DNA from: Brevibacillus massiliensis
Lineage (GTDB): Bacteria > Bacillota > Bacilli > Brevibacillales > Brevibacillaceae
Assembly (NCBI RefSeq): GCF_000311785.1
Contig: NZ_HE978548.1
Span: forward strand, 2,491-66,490
Direction of reading: 5' to 3'
Length of the DNA stretch: 64,000 bases
In this document: in pieces, positions 9,405-18,149 of the stretch
Numbering within the stretch: the stretch's first letter is position 1
Layout of the letters: the number at the start of each line of letters is the position of its first letter
The notes under the pieces: generated by a model
The model's database searches: none
What the model was told of the DNA's origin: nothing
Seen by the model: the letters and a program-made list of their open reading frames with translations, nothing else
Program-made: the position numbers and the translations under genes

Positions 9405-11668
9405 ATGCTGTCAATTCAGCGAGAACCGGACTATATTGCGGAATCGAAATTATTTTGTAGAAAGGCGGGGATGGATCCAAAAGATATTCCTTATCCCAAA
9501 GTGATGATGACCTCGAAGGAGTTGGAAGACAAGAGGGGGGAGTATGAAGAAATTCTATCTGTGGTGCAGTTTTTCAGCCAGAAGGTGCTGGATTCCCTGA
9601 AAGGCACGCCGCTGCTGCTGGCGGTATCCGATGAAGAGGGATTTATACTCCACATGATGGGCGACGAGACCATCAAAAACACGATCAATCAGTTGGGCAT
9701 CAGGCCGGGCGTGCAATTTACCGAACAGGCCATGGGTACCAATGTCGTCAGCCTTTCACTGAAGCATAGCGGTTTGCCTATACAAGTGATCGGCGCCGAC
9801 CATTACCACGAATGCCTGCATCAGATTGCCTGCTATGCTGTGGCGTTTCATTATACGGACATCGGCGATCTTTTGGGCAGCCTGATTATCATGACCTCGG
9901 TCGAGTATCAAAATCCCCTGATGGTTACCATGCTGTCCATCACAGTCGATTCCATTGAAAGGGAACTGCTGCTTCGCAAGCAAAACCGGCAGTTGAACAT
10001 TATGAATCAGATCATGATGGAAAATGCCACAAATGGCATTATTATCACCGATAAGGAGGGAAGGATTACCGGATTCAATCGGACGGCCCAATCTTTTACC
10101 GGTCTGTCGAAAGAACTGGCGCTGTGCAGGTCAGTTCTATACTTATCTCCCATGGACCACTACATATACGATGTCATTCAGCACGGAAAAAATACGAAGA
10201 CATCCAGATCAGTTTTGAACAAAAGAACAAGGACACCCGTATTGTCTGTCTATTTGATGCTTTCCCCATTTACGACGAATCGAAACATCTCATTGGAGCA
10301 TTTGGACAATTTCGCAATATTACGGAACGTTTTGAAGCGGAAGAAAGGTACAACTACTTGGCCAACCATGACGATCTGACCAAGCTGCCCAACCGCAGAT
10401 ACTATAAAAAACAGGTTACAGCCATACTGGAGCAAACGAGGCAGGGAATACACAGAGGCAAAGTGGCGATCATGTACCTGGATTTGGACCGCTTTAAGCT
10501 GGTCAACGACACATTGGGCCATTCCAATGGAGATTTGCTGTTGAAGCAGGTAGCGGACAGGTTAAAAGGGTGCCTGGAGTCAGACGAGATCGTGGCTCGG
10601 ATGGGCGGCGACGAATTTATGTTTCTCCTCCCCGATGTTTCAGATGAGCAGCATATCAAGCAGCGGGTGGAAAAAATACTGGACCTGTTCCGCACGCCTT
10701 TCAATATGAACGGATACGAGTTTCACATCACCGCCAGTATCGGGATCGCCATCTATCCCAATGACGGCTGGGATATTGAGACATTGATGGTTCATGCCGA
10801 TACCGCCATGTACAGGGCCAAGCACCTGGGCAAAAACCAGTATATCGTGTACTCATCCAATATGCGGACCAAGTCGCACGAAAAAATCGTCATGGAAACC
10901 TCCTTGCGCAAAGCTTTGGAGAATGGCGAACTGAAGCTCTTCTACCAACCCCAGGTCGATATTAAAACCGGCGAGATTAAAGGGGTAGAGGCTTTGATCC
11001 GCTGGCAGCATCCGGTGATGGGGCTGGTTCCTCCGCATAGGTTTATCCCGCTGGCGGAAGAGACCGGTCTAATCATCCAACTGGATCAATGGGTATTGCG
11101 CACGGCTTGCCAGCAGAATAAGCAGTGGCAGGAGAGGGGACTGCCTCCCATGCGCGTGGGTGTCAACCTGTCATCTCAGCAGTTTTCCCGGGAGCATCTT
11201 GTCGATACGGTCAAAGAGGTCCTGGAAGAGGTCGGGCTGCATCCGCGGTACCTGGAATTGGAGATTACCGAAACGATGACGATGGATGTGGAGCACACCA
11301 TTCCTACATTGAAGGGACTGCATGATCTCGGTGTGCAGATCAGCATCGATGACTTCGGTACGGGGTACAGCTCGTTGAATTATTTGAAGAAGTTCTCAAT
11401 CGACCGTCTCAAGATCGACCAATCCTTTGTCCGCGACATTACGACCGACTCCAACGACTCCGATATTGTCGGCACGATTATCGCGATGGCCCACAATATG
11501 GGATTGGAGGTAATCGCCGAGGGGGTCGAGCAAAAGGATCAGCTTCGCTTCCTGCAGATTCAGAAGTGCAATGAAGTGCAGGGATACTATTTTAGCGAAC
11601 CGATGACAGCCGAAGAGATGGAAGCCAATTTTGAACAATTGCAGCGGCACATTAAAGATAAATATTAA
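9405..11668 (+). CDS. GAF-PAS-GGDEF-EAL cyclic-di-GMP protein with a -1 frameshift at a slippery site
   Basis: Two overlapping frames encode one protein of about 755 residues. Frame 1 from ATG 9405 (after GAGGGGTGG) encodes an AcoR-type GAF sensor (GTNVVSLSL, then IGADHYHECLHQIACYAV) and the first half of a PAS domain. Frame 2 completes the PAS domain and carries GGDEF (intact, 10604-10618) and EAL (10988-10996) domains, with LEITETMTMD and DDFGTGYSSLNYL also intact. The join is at A_AAA_AAT (10187-10193): frame 1 reads GGA AAA AAT, while slipping back one base gives GGA AAA AAA TAC and continues HGKKYEDIQ, a natural PAS sequence. So it may be programmed or transcriptional slippage, a one-base deletion, or a sequencing error in the A6 run. 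If functional, it makes or degrades c-di-GMP in response to a small molecule. Confidence 0.85.
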
Positions 11669-11687
11669 TCCTGAGGGGGGAGCGTCT

Positions 11688-13310
11688 ATGCAGACAGTCG
11701 CAACTTTATTAGTCCATCATCTTGTCAAGTGGGGGGTTACCCACGTATTCGGGATTCCCGGAAAGCCTGTCACTCCGCTCATCCTGGAAATGGATCGGCA
11801 GGGCATCGCCTACGTGCTTGGCAGACATGAGGGCGGTTCGGGATTTGCAGCGGCCGGATACGCACAGAGCAGCAAGAGGTTAGGGGTGGCGCTGGGAACT
11901 GCTGGCCCGGGTGGAATCAACTTGCTCACGGCGGCGGGACAAGCGATGGCTACGTATTTGCCGGTATTGTTTCTCACCGGACAGCCGCCGATCAAGGAGA
12001 TCGGCAAAGTGCTCGGCCAGGACAGTACCCCGTTTGGCAATGACCTGGTGAAGATGTTTGAAGAGGTGACCAAATTCAGTGCCCGCGTAGAGCGCGGCGA
12101 GCTGCTGGAAACGTATTTGCGTCATGCGATCGAACAGGCTTTCACCGGTGTGCGCGGGCCGGTCCATCTGTCTGTGCCGCTCGATGTCTTGATGGAAGAA
12201 ATCCAGCCGTTTGACCTGCCGCTGCCAATCGACTACCCCGCAGTGATCTCCACCAATCTCGACCAGGTGATCGAACTGCTCGGCTCGGCCAAACGTCCTG
12301 CGTTGTTCGTGGGAGGCGGAGTGCACGGCTTTGCGGCGTATCGGGAGTTGGAGGAGTTCGCCAGCCGCTGGAGGATACCCGTCATTACGACCCCGAGCGG
12401 CAAAGGAAGCTTTGTTTCCCGTCATCCCCTTTCATTAGGGCCGTTCGGGTTGGGCGGCAATCAGGCTACGGAAGAATACCTGCTCCAGGGAGTAGACGTG
12501 ATGGTCGTCATGGGAAGCCAGCTGAGCGATCTGGAGTTGGCCGGTTTTACCCCCGCCATGTATCCGCAGCAGATCATTCATTTTGACCACGATCCGGATT
12601 TTATCGGAAAAGCGATTCCGGTGCCGACTTTGCCGGTGTTGGGAAATATCAAGGAGAATTTGCGGGCTATTTTAAATAAAACCGATCATTTGGATGTAAA
12701 GAGAGATTTTTCCAAGACTGAGGAAGCGGAGGAACCCGCTGCCGCTGGCGATTATCTGACCGGCAGGCAGGTAATGGAGGTGCTCCGCTCAGAACTGCCG
12801 GGGGATACCGTCGTATTTGGCGATGCCGGCAGTCATTCCTTTTACGCGATCAAATATTTCGAGATCGAAGAGCCGGGGACGTTTTTCTTTGAAGAGGTTT
12901 TCGCTCCGATGGGACGGGCTATCGGATATGCGATAGGGGCAAAATTGGGGGCGCCCGACAAGACTTACGTATGTATTACCGGGGATGGCTGCATGTTCAT
13001 GACCGGAACGGAAGTGTCAACGGCCGTCAACCATAACGCCCCGGTCATTTTCGTCGTTCTGAACAACGCCAGTCTGGACATGGTGGATAAGGGCATGGCG
13101 GCGCACTTGGGGCGCGGGGTCGGGACGAAGTATCAGATGCCGCTGCACGTGGCGAAGTTCGCGGAATCCATGGGGGCTGCCGCCTTCCGATGTACGAGGG
13201 AAGAGGAATTGCGGGCAGCGATCGCACAGGCTCTACAGCATGAACAGGTGACGGTGATTGAGGTCATGGTAGATCCCTTTGAAATTCCGCCGACGATGAA
13301 GCGGGGATAG
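11688..13310 (+). CDS. Thiamine-diphosphate-dependent enzyme, acetolactate synthase-like
   Basis: 540-residue member of the acetolactate synthase/pyruvate oxidase/benzoylformate decarboxylase superfamily. ATG 11688 follows GAGGGGGGAG; a longer upstream frame would run into the preceding gene. The N-terminal pyrimidine-binding domain has the catalytic glutamate E48 in GRHEGG. The central domain contains GSQLSDLE. The C-terminal diphosphate domain carries GDG (432-434) and NN (459-460), the classical metal and TPP motif. The substrate is not evident. No small regulatory subunit gene (ilvN type) is adjacent, so biosynthetic acetolactate synthase is unlikely. It sits 20 bases before a carboxymuconolactone-decarboxylase-like gene, which suggests a joint catabolic step on an unknown 2-oxo acid or acyl compound. 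Confidence 0.85.
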   Translation: MQTVATLLVHHLVKWGVTHVFGIPGKPVTPLILEMDRQGIAYVLGRHEGGSGFAAAGYAQSSKRLGVALGTAGPGGINLLTAAGQAMATYLPVLFLTGQPPIKEIGKVLGQDSTPFGNDLVKMFEEVTKFSARVERGELLETYLRHAIEQAFTGVRGPVHLSVPLDVLMEEIQPFDLPLPIDYPAVISTNLDQVIELLGSAKRPALFVGGGVHGFAAYRELEEFASRWRIPVITTPSGKGSFVSRHPLSLGPFGLGGNQATEEYLLQGVDVMVVMGSQLSDLELAGFTPAMYPQQIIHFDHDPDFIGKAIPVPTLPVLGNIKENLRAILNKTDHLDVKRDFSKTEEAEEPAAAGDYLTGRQVMEVLRSELPGDTVVFGDAGSHSFYAIKYFEIEEPGTFFFEEVFAPMGRAIGYAIGAKLGAPDKTYVCITGDGCMFMTGTEVSTAVNHNAPVIFVVLNNASLDMVDKGMAAHLGRGVGTKYQMPLHVAKFAESMGAAAFRCTREEELRAAIAQALQHEQVTVIEVMVDPFEIPPTMKRG

Positions 13311-13330
13311 TTTTTTATTGAGGTGAACTG

Positions 13331-13735
13331 ATGATGAGTCATGATAAATTGACAAATGCGGAGCGTTACCAACAGGGAATGGACACGCTGATCAAAATGG
13401 TCGGAGAAGAAGGGGCGAAGACGATTGCGGATATCCGCTCGTTTTTTCCGGACTTTGGCCATACGCTCGTCGCCTTTGGGTTTGGCGACCTGTATTCCCG
13501 CCCTGTCCTCGACTTGAAGCAGAGGGAGATGATCACGTTGACCTCGCTGATCACGCAAGGAGCCACAGAGCAGCTGTCTTTTCACGTCCATGCCGCGCTG
13601 AATGTCGGGATGACGCCGGAGGAGATTCTGGAGATCGTGCTGCACTGCGGCGGCTATGCCGGTTTTCCCAAGGCCTGCGGGGCGTTGAATGTGGTAAAGG
13701 AAGTGTTTAAACAGCGGGAGATCACCGTGTCGTAA
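13331..13735 (+). CDS. Carboxymuconolactone decarboxylase family protein
   Basis: 134 residues beginning at the first of two consecutive ATGs, behind GAGGTGAAC. The all-helical fold signature of gamma-carboxymuconolactone decarboxylases is visible: ELKQREMITLTSLI-like helix (DLKQREMITLTSLI), then QLSFHVHAALNVG, MTPEEILEIVLHCGGYAG and ACGALNVVKEVF. There is no CxxC pair, so it is not an AhpD-type peroxidase. With no beta-ketoadipate pathway genes nearby, the substrate is unknown. It is co-transcribed with the upstream TPP enzyme (20-base gap) and ends at a strong hairpin. Confidence 0.8.
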   Translation: MMSHDKLTNAERYQQGMDTLIKMVGEEGAKTIADIRSFFPDFGHTLVAFGFGDLYSRPVLDLKQREMITLTSLITQGATEQLSFHVHAALNVGMTPEEILEIVLHCGGYAGFPKACGALNVVKEVFKQREITVS

Positions 13736-13749
13736 TAGAAAAAAGCCAA

Positions 13750-13769
13750 GGGAGAGGTGCGCCTCTCCC
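13750..13769. terminator. Bidirectional terminator between convergent genes
   Basis: A perfect eight-base stem GGGAGAGG/CCTCTCCC (13750-13757 and 13762-13769) with a TGCG loop. Read on the minus strand it is followed by a run of T; on the plus strand the tail is TTATTGTTT. It serves both the carboxymuconolactone-type gene and the minus-strand membrane protein. Confidence 0.85.
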
Positions 13770-14102
13770 TTATTGTTTGTATCCCAGATAAGCTGCCCAG
13801 CCGCCGATGATCAGGTGGATCACATTGTTCAGAGCCAGAACCTGAAAAAGTCCAAACATGCCGGGGACGATGAATCCAAGGATACCGATCAAGAGGTAAA
13901 ATACGCCGATTACTTTGGCAAACAGCCCCGAAGAGCCGAGCTCCCTGCTAGCGTATAACCCCCATAGGCCAGTTATGATGTAAATAATATCAAGAATCGG
14001 ATCAAACTGGAGAACCCCGGATACACTTGAGATGAAGAAGTCTAAAATCCCAACCAGCAGAAATAACGCTCCAAAGACTTTTGAAAACGTTTGCACAGCC
14101 AT
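13770..14102 (-). CDS. Small four-helix membrane protein, DUF4383-like
   Basis: 110 residues from ATG at 14102 (minus strand), chosen because GAGAGGAGGTG precedes it; an upstream extension in the same frame lacks membrane character and a ribosome site. Four hydrophobic helices can be seen: about residues 8-26, 33-49, 60-80 and 88-106. The final helix reads NVIHLIIGGWAAYLGY, which resembles the conserved end of DUF4383 proteins, often stress-linked membrane proteins in Bacillota. Function unknown. It stands alone between two plus-strand genes. Confidence 0.65.
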   Translation of the reverse strand: MAVQTFSKVFGALFLLVGILDFFISSVSGVLQFDPILDIIYIITGLWGLYASRELGSSGLFAKVIGVFYLLIGILGFIVPGMFGLFQVLALNNVIHLIIGGWAAYLGYKQ

Positions 14103-14230
14103 TGTGGCACCTCCTCTCTCCGCTCTTGATTCAACATATGCATTCGGGACTGGTTTGGTTATGGGATGATGCTGATAGGGGTGAGTTTTGGGTACATTAA
14201 TATAGTAGAACTGCGGAAAGGAGCTTTGGG

Positions 14231-14956
14231 ATGAACTGGAAGCGACTGGCTCTGGCGGCAATGCTGGCCTGGATGCCGGTATCCGGGGCAGGAGGAGCGC
14301 AGGCAGCCGGGCTGCAGGCCGATTTTCCTGACCTGCTGTTTTATTACGGCCCTCGCACCGAAAAGAAGGTGGCCCTGACCTTTGACGACGGCCCGGATGC
14401 GTTTTACACGAGGAAAATTCTCGGTATTTTGCAGGAGAACGGGATTCACGCCACTTTTTTCATTGTCGGAAGGCAGGCCAAAAAACATCCGGAAGTCGTC
14501 AAGGAAATCGCCAGGGCCGGCCATGTCTTGGGCAATCATACCTGGGGCCACCACAACTTGGCGAAAATGCCGGAACAAGACGTTCAAACAGAGATTGCCA
14601 AAACAGATGAGATTTTGTACTCGCTGCTGGGTTATCATCCAGCGCTGCTGCGGCCGCCGTTTGGCTCTACGACTGCCGAAGTGGTTGCGGAAGCGGCGGC
14701 CATGCAGTACAAGGTAGTGAATTGGTCGGTGGACACCCGGGATTGGGCAGGTACGCCGACGATTGAAATCCTGGAAAAGGTCCAACAGCAGGTCAAACCC
14801 GGGGCGATTATTCTGCAGCACTGCGCGGGCGGCAGGCAGAATGATCTCAGCAATACGCTGGCTGCGCTGCCGCTGATCATCGCGATGTTGAAGGCGCAGG
14901 GGTACACATTTGTCACGGTGCCGGAGCTGCTAAATATTTCAGGGCAAAATGAGTGA
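14231..14956 (+). CDS. Exported polysaccharide deacetylase (NodB domain)
   Basis: 241 residues with a signal peptide (MNWKRLALAAMLAWMPVSG, cleavage near AQA-AG). The NodB catalytic motifs are complete: TFDDGPD with D52 and D53, the metal-binding H103 and H107 in NHTWGHHN, RPPFGS, and a WSVDTRDW segment with LQHCAGG near the end. The enzyme should remove N-acetyl groups from peptidoglycan or another extracellular amino-glycan, as PdaA/PdaB-type proteins do. The start follows AAAGGAG. It is monocistronic with its own terminator. Confidence 0.9.
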   Translation: MNWKRLALAAMLAWMPVSGAGGAQAAGLQADFPDLLFYYGPRTEKKVALTFDDGPDAFYTRKILGILQENGIHATFFIVGRQAKKHPEVVKEIARAGHVLGNHTWGHHNLAKMPEQDVQTEIAKTDEILYSLLGYHPALLRPPFGSTTAEVVAEAAAMQYKVVNWSVDTRDWAGTPTIEILEKVQQQVKPGAIILQHCAGGRQNDLSNTLAALPLIIAMLKAQGYTFVTVPELLNISGQNE

Positions 14957-14998
14957 AACACCCTCCGTTTCTATACGTATAAGATAGAGGGTGTTTTT
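14957..14998 (+). terminator. Rho-independent terminator after the NodB gene
   Basis: AACACCCTC (14957-14965) pairs with GAGGGTGTT (14987-14995), followed by TTT. Nine-base stem with a 21-base loop. Confidence 0.85.
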
Positions 14999-15037
14999 CC
15001 TTTGCCAAAGTATGCAAGAAAGAGTAAAAGCCTTTTT

Positions 15038-15065
15038 TTGCATTCGGTTTATGTTATGCTATGCT
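15038..15065 (+). promoter_or_regulatory. Candidate sigma-A promoter of the SLAP cluster
   Basis: TTGCAT (15038-15043) and TATGCT (15060-15065) are 16 bases apart, 50 bases before the first SLAP gene. Confidence 0.5.
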
Positions 15066-15114
15066 TAATGCAGGTCTAGAAGAAGAGATGTCGGATGAAC
15101 AGGGAGAGTAACGG

Positions 15115-16071
15115 ATGTTATCTTTTGTGAAAAATTGGCTAAACAAAGATTCTGCTGCGAAAGAAGAGAATACCCAGACGAGAGAAGAGTCTGTATTGCC
15201 TGCCGCGGAGGCGCCCATAGCGAGCGAACAGCAGCAGCCGTCCGAAGCTGATTCCAAGAAGACGGCGGCGACTGCCCTCTCGCTTCACGAGTCCTGGCAA
15301 ACGGCTTTGGACGACAAGCAAAGATACGCCCTTTCTTTTATGGCAAACGAACTGCCTCCGATCGAGGTCGGTCACGTCGGATTGGCAGGGATTCACATGG
15401 CGCCCCATGACGATGGAGCAGAAGTGACCGCTTTTATTCGCAACGGATTGCCCCAGCCGATTCAATTGGGCAAGATGAACCTGGTGGTTCTGTTTGGGGA
15501 AAACGAGCTCTTTACCCGGCAGGAGTTTGATCTGTCAGAGCTCGGGGAGATTCCCGCTTTCCACGCCAGACCGTGGAGCTTTGTCTTCCACCGCGACCAC
15601 TTTTTGCAAAAAGGCGTGCTGTTGACCAACTGGAAGGTTGCCTTCGAGCTGGCCGAGAAAAAAATGGTTTTACCGCAAAAGCTTGAATTGGAAGAATCGT
15701 GGATCAAAGCGCTGAGCGACGACCAGAAAAATTCGCTGATCCAGCTGGCCAAGCGGCTTCCTCCGCTCAAGCCGGGAGAGGTGAATATTCAAAGCGTACA
15801 ATTGTCCAAATCGCAGGATGGGTCGCTGCGGGCCATGCTGTTGATTCGCAATGGCTCCCGACAATCCCTTTCCTTCGAAAAACTGCCGCTTCGTCTGCAT
15901 GATGCTACAGACGAGGTTGTGGCGGAAGGATTGTTTGAACTGGCCGGGCTTACGGTCCATTCGGAAACCAGCAAACCGTGGATGTTTATCTTCCCGCCGG
16001 AGAGCGTGGTGAAAGAGGACGCGGACCTGTCTCGCTGGAAGGTGACTGCGCCGCAGAGGGCTGGAGCCTGA
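15115..16071 (+). CDS. SLAP-domain S-layer assembly protein, copy 1
   Basis: 318 residues, no signal peptide. After an N-terminal amphipathic helix (MLSFVKNWLNKD) and a low-complexity acidic linker to about residue 55, there are two tandem SLAP repeats of about 120 residues. Each has a helix, ELPPIEVGHVGLAG or RLPPLKPGEVNIQS, a strand-rich core ending IRNG, and a closing xRPWxFVF or KPWMFIFP. This is the architecture of accessory-Sec S-layer assembly proteins (SlaP of Bacillus anthracis is the studied relative, acting with SecA2 in S-layer secretion). It is cytoplasmic by prediction. It is the first of three tandem paralogues. Confidence 0.75.
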   Translation: MLSFVKNWLNKDSAAKEENTQTREESVLPAAEAPIASEQQQPSEADSKKTAATALSLHESWQTALDDKQRYALSFMANELPPIEVGHVGLAGIHMAPHDDGAEVTAFIRNGLPQPIQLGKMNLVVLFGENELFTRQEFDLSELGEIPAFHARPWSFVFHRDHFLQKGVLLTNWKVAFELAEKKMVLPQKLELEESWIKALSDDQKNSLIQLAKRLPPLKPGEVNIQSVQLSKSQDGSLRAMLLIRNGSRQSLSFEKLPLRLHDATDEVVAEGLFELAGLTVHSETSKPWMFIFPPESVVKEDADLSRWKVTAPQRAGA

Positions 16072-16097
16072 GCCCAAGGTTTCATGTTTTTGCTGGC

Positions 16098-16124
16098 TTG
16101 ATGAACCAAACCATATGGTATAAT
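16098..16124 (+). promoter_or_regulatory. Candidate promoter between SLAP copies 1 and 2
   Basis: A consensus TATAAT (16119-16124) stands 49 bases before copy 2, with TTGATG (16098-16103) upstream at a short 15-base spacing. It suggests copies 2 and 3 and the exported protein behind them can be expressed apart from copy 1. Confidence 0.5.
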
Positions 16125-16172
16125 GGACAGATGGGATGAACGTCAAAGCGGTTAAACAAAAAGGAGGATACC

Positions 16173-17138
16173 ATGTTTACCTTTTTAAAGAAATGGCTGA
16201 ATAAAGATCAAGAGGAAATGAAATCCCTTGAAGAAATAAAACGCGATGTCCAGGAGGACTACGAAGTCTCCACTCCTCCTGTGTCTCCTGACGGGTCAGA
16301 AGTGCAGTTCACACCAGGCGCGAATCCTACGGTGCGGACAGAGCTGTCGCTGCATCCGAGTTGGGAGGAGCAGCTGGATTCGGAGAAAAAATATACGCTT
16401 CGTTTTTTGCAGTCCGAACTGCCTGAGATGGTCGAGGGAACGATGGGGGTAGCAGGTTTCAGCCTGATCCCGAGTGAAGAAGGCGTTACGGTTGCGCTGT
16501 TCTTCCGCAATGGGTTGAAGCGTCCCCTGGAGTTTAACAATGTCGGCTTGACCATCCGGGTCGGGGATGAGGTGTTTGCCCGCCACCAGTTCGATCTGAA
16601 AGAATTGGGGATCATTCCGCCGCTCACCAGCCGTCCGTGGGAAGTCTTTTTCCCGAAAGAGACCTTCCTGATGGATCAGGTGGCGTTTGACCGTTGGAAG
16701 GTACAGCTGAATCTTGGGCAGCAGATTTCAGTCTGGCCGAAGCACCTGGATTTGGATCCGCAGATGGAAGAGCGCATGACAGAACTCCAGAAGCTGAAGC
16801 TGCTTGATATCGTCAACCGGCTGCCGGCTATGCGTCCGGATCATGTAGAGTTTGACGGATTCGACATCGGGTGGACGAAAGATGGCCGCCTCGTCGTCGG
16901 GGTTCTCATCCGCAATGCTCGCCGCCGCCCGTACCGTCCAAAATCGCTGGAAGTGAAAGTCACTGACCGTAAAAATAATGTGATCGCCCAGGGGAAAATC
17001 CTGACCCATAACATCGAAGTTCGGCCCGGAACGAGCCGTCCGTGGATGGTCGTCTTCCCCGCTGAAACGGTGAAAAAGCCCGGTGCCGAGCTGCATCGCA
17101 ACTGGCTGCTGCGCGTAACAGATCCGGATAGCAAGTAA
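16173..17138 (+). CDS. SLAP-domain S-layer assembly protein, copy 2
   Basis: 321 residues starting after AAAAGGAGG. It has the same layout as copy 1: amphipathic MFTFLKKWLNKDQ, a linker, then two SLAP repeats (ELPEMVEGTMGVAGFSL to SRPWEVFFP, and RLPAMRPDHVEFDGFDI to SRPWMVVFP). Both repeats keep the IRN/FRNG strand and the closing RPW-x-x-F box. Identity to copy 1 by eye is moderate, so the duplication is not recent. Separated from copy 3 by 29 bases, so the two are likely co-transcribed. Confidence 0.75.
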   Translation: MFTFLKKWLNKDQEEMKSLEEIKRDVQEDYEVSTPPVSPDGSEVQFTPGANPTVRTELSLHPSWEEQLDSEKKYTLRFLQSELPEMVEGTMGVAGFSLIPSEEGVTVALFFRNGLKRPLEFNNVGLTIRVGDEVFARHQFDLKELGIIPPLTSRPWEVFFPKETFLMDQVAFDRWKVQLNLGQQISVWPKHLDLDPQMEERMTELQKLKLLDIVNRLPAMRPDHVEFDGFDIGWTKDGRLVVGVLIRNARRRPYRPKSLEVKVTDRKNNVIAQGKILTHNIEVRPGTSRPWMVVFPAETVKKPGAELHRNWLLRVTDPDSK

Positions 17139-17167
17139 GGTGTTTGTGCAAACGAGGAGGTTTGTAT

Positions 17168-18148
17168 ATGAGTTGGTTATTGGAAAATTGGTTTGGTTCG
17201 AAAGAAAGCCTGGATCAGGTGCGGGAAGACATCCGCGAACACGCCCATAAAGAAACGTACTTGGGCGTGTCGGGTATCGAGAACCCGGAGCTCTCTTCCA
17301 ATCGGGTTGAACCGTCTGAGCTGTTTTTATCCCTGCACGGTCCGTGGGAAGACAAACTGCAGGATATCGAGGAGGAGCTGCTGCAGTTTATACACGACGA
17401 GCTTCCGCCGATCGTTCGCGACGAGGTCGGGATTATCCCGTTCTTCACCAGTGTGCTGCCTCATGGCTATCTGATGCTCACCTTTATCCGCAACGCCAGC
17501 GAGGAGGACATCCTGTTGAATCAACTCCCGCTATCGCTGGTAACGCCTGACGGAGAAGTCGTGGCGCAAAAGACTTTTGACATGCTTTCGTTCGGCAGCA
17601 TCGGCGATTACTCCAGCCGCCCTTGCGAGTTCGTGTTCCGCTGGGAAGAATTCACGAAAGTTCCCGAGCAAGTGGTGCCGCTCTCCTTGGTATTCGACGC
17701 ACCGCCTGTGAGAAAGGCAGGCGGCAAGGATACGCCGCAGGACGGCTTGACCAGCGAAGAGATGACCCACTATGAAAAAATCGCGAAGGAGCAGCCTGCA
17801 GTTCCCAGCGGTGAAGTGGAGTTGAAAGTATTGGGCATCAAGCCTACGGAGGAAGGCGGCTTGAAGGTGGTCGTTTTGTTCCGCAACGGCTTGGACAAAA
17901 CGCTTGAATTTACTGAGGTGCCGATCATTATTCGTGACAAGTCGGGGGAAGAAGTGGCCCGTGCGCACTTTGGACTGAAAAACCTCCATGTGGCGGCCAA
18001 AGACAGCCGGGTCTGGGGCTTCTGCGTGCCGGCAGATTCCCTGACCAAAACGGATGTGAATCCGGAGGAATGCACAGCGTTCATCCCTGATGCAAAACCT
18101 GATCACCCGCGTAATTTTGGAGGCGGATCTGCGGGGTTGGTTCAGTAA
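17168..18148 (+). CDS. SLAP-domain S-layer assembly protein, copy 3
   Basis: 326 residues from ATG 17168, fixed by the GAGGAGG site; an earlier in-frame GTG at 17144 lies before that site. It is the most divergent copy: the N-terminus MSWLLENWFGSKES is shorter, and the second repeat begins after a proline-rich KAGGKDTPQDG linker. The repeat hallmarks remain (ELPPIVRDEVGIIPFF, FRNGLDKTLEF, SRVWGFCVP; the closing box is RVWGF instead of RPWxF). Its stop is one base before the next start, so it is translationally coupled to an exported Ig-like protein. Confidence 0.72.
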   Translation: MSWLLENWFGSKESLDQVREDIREHAHKETYLGVSGIENPELSSNRVEPSELFLSLHGPWEDKLQDIEEELLQFIHDELPPIVRDEVGIIPFFTSVLPHGYLMLTFIRNASEEDILLNQLPLSLVTPDGEVVAQKTFDMLSFGSIGDYSSRPCEFVFRWEEFTKVPEQVVPLSLVFDAPPVRKAGGKDTPQDGLTSEEMTHYEKIAKEQPAVPSGEVELKVLGIKPTEEGGLKVVVLFRNGLDKTLEFTEVPIIIRDKSGEEVARAHFGLKNLHVAAKDSRVWGFCVPADSLTKTDVNPEECTAFIPDAKPDHPRNFGGGSAGLVQ

Positions 18149-18149
18149 T

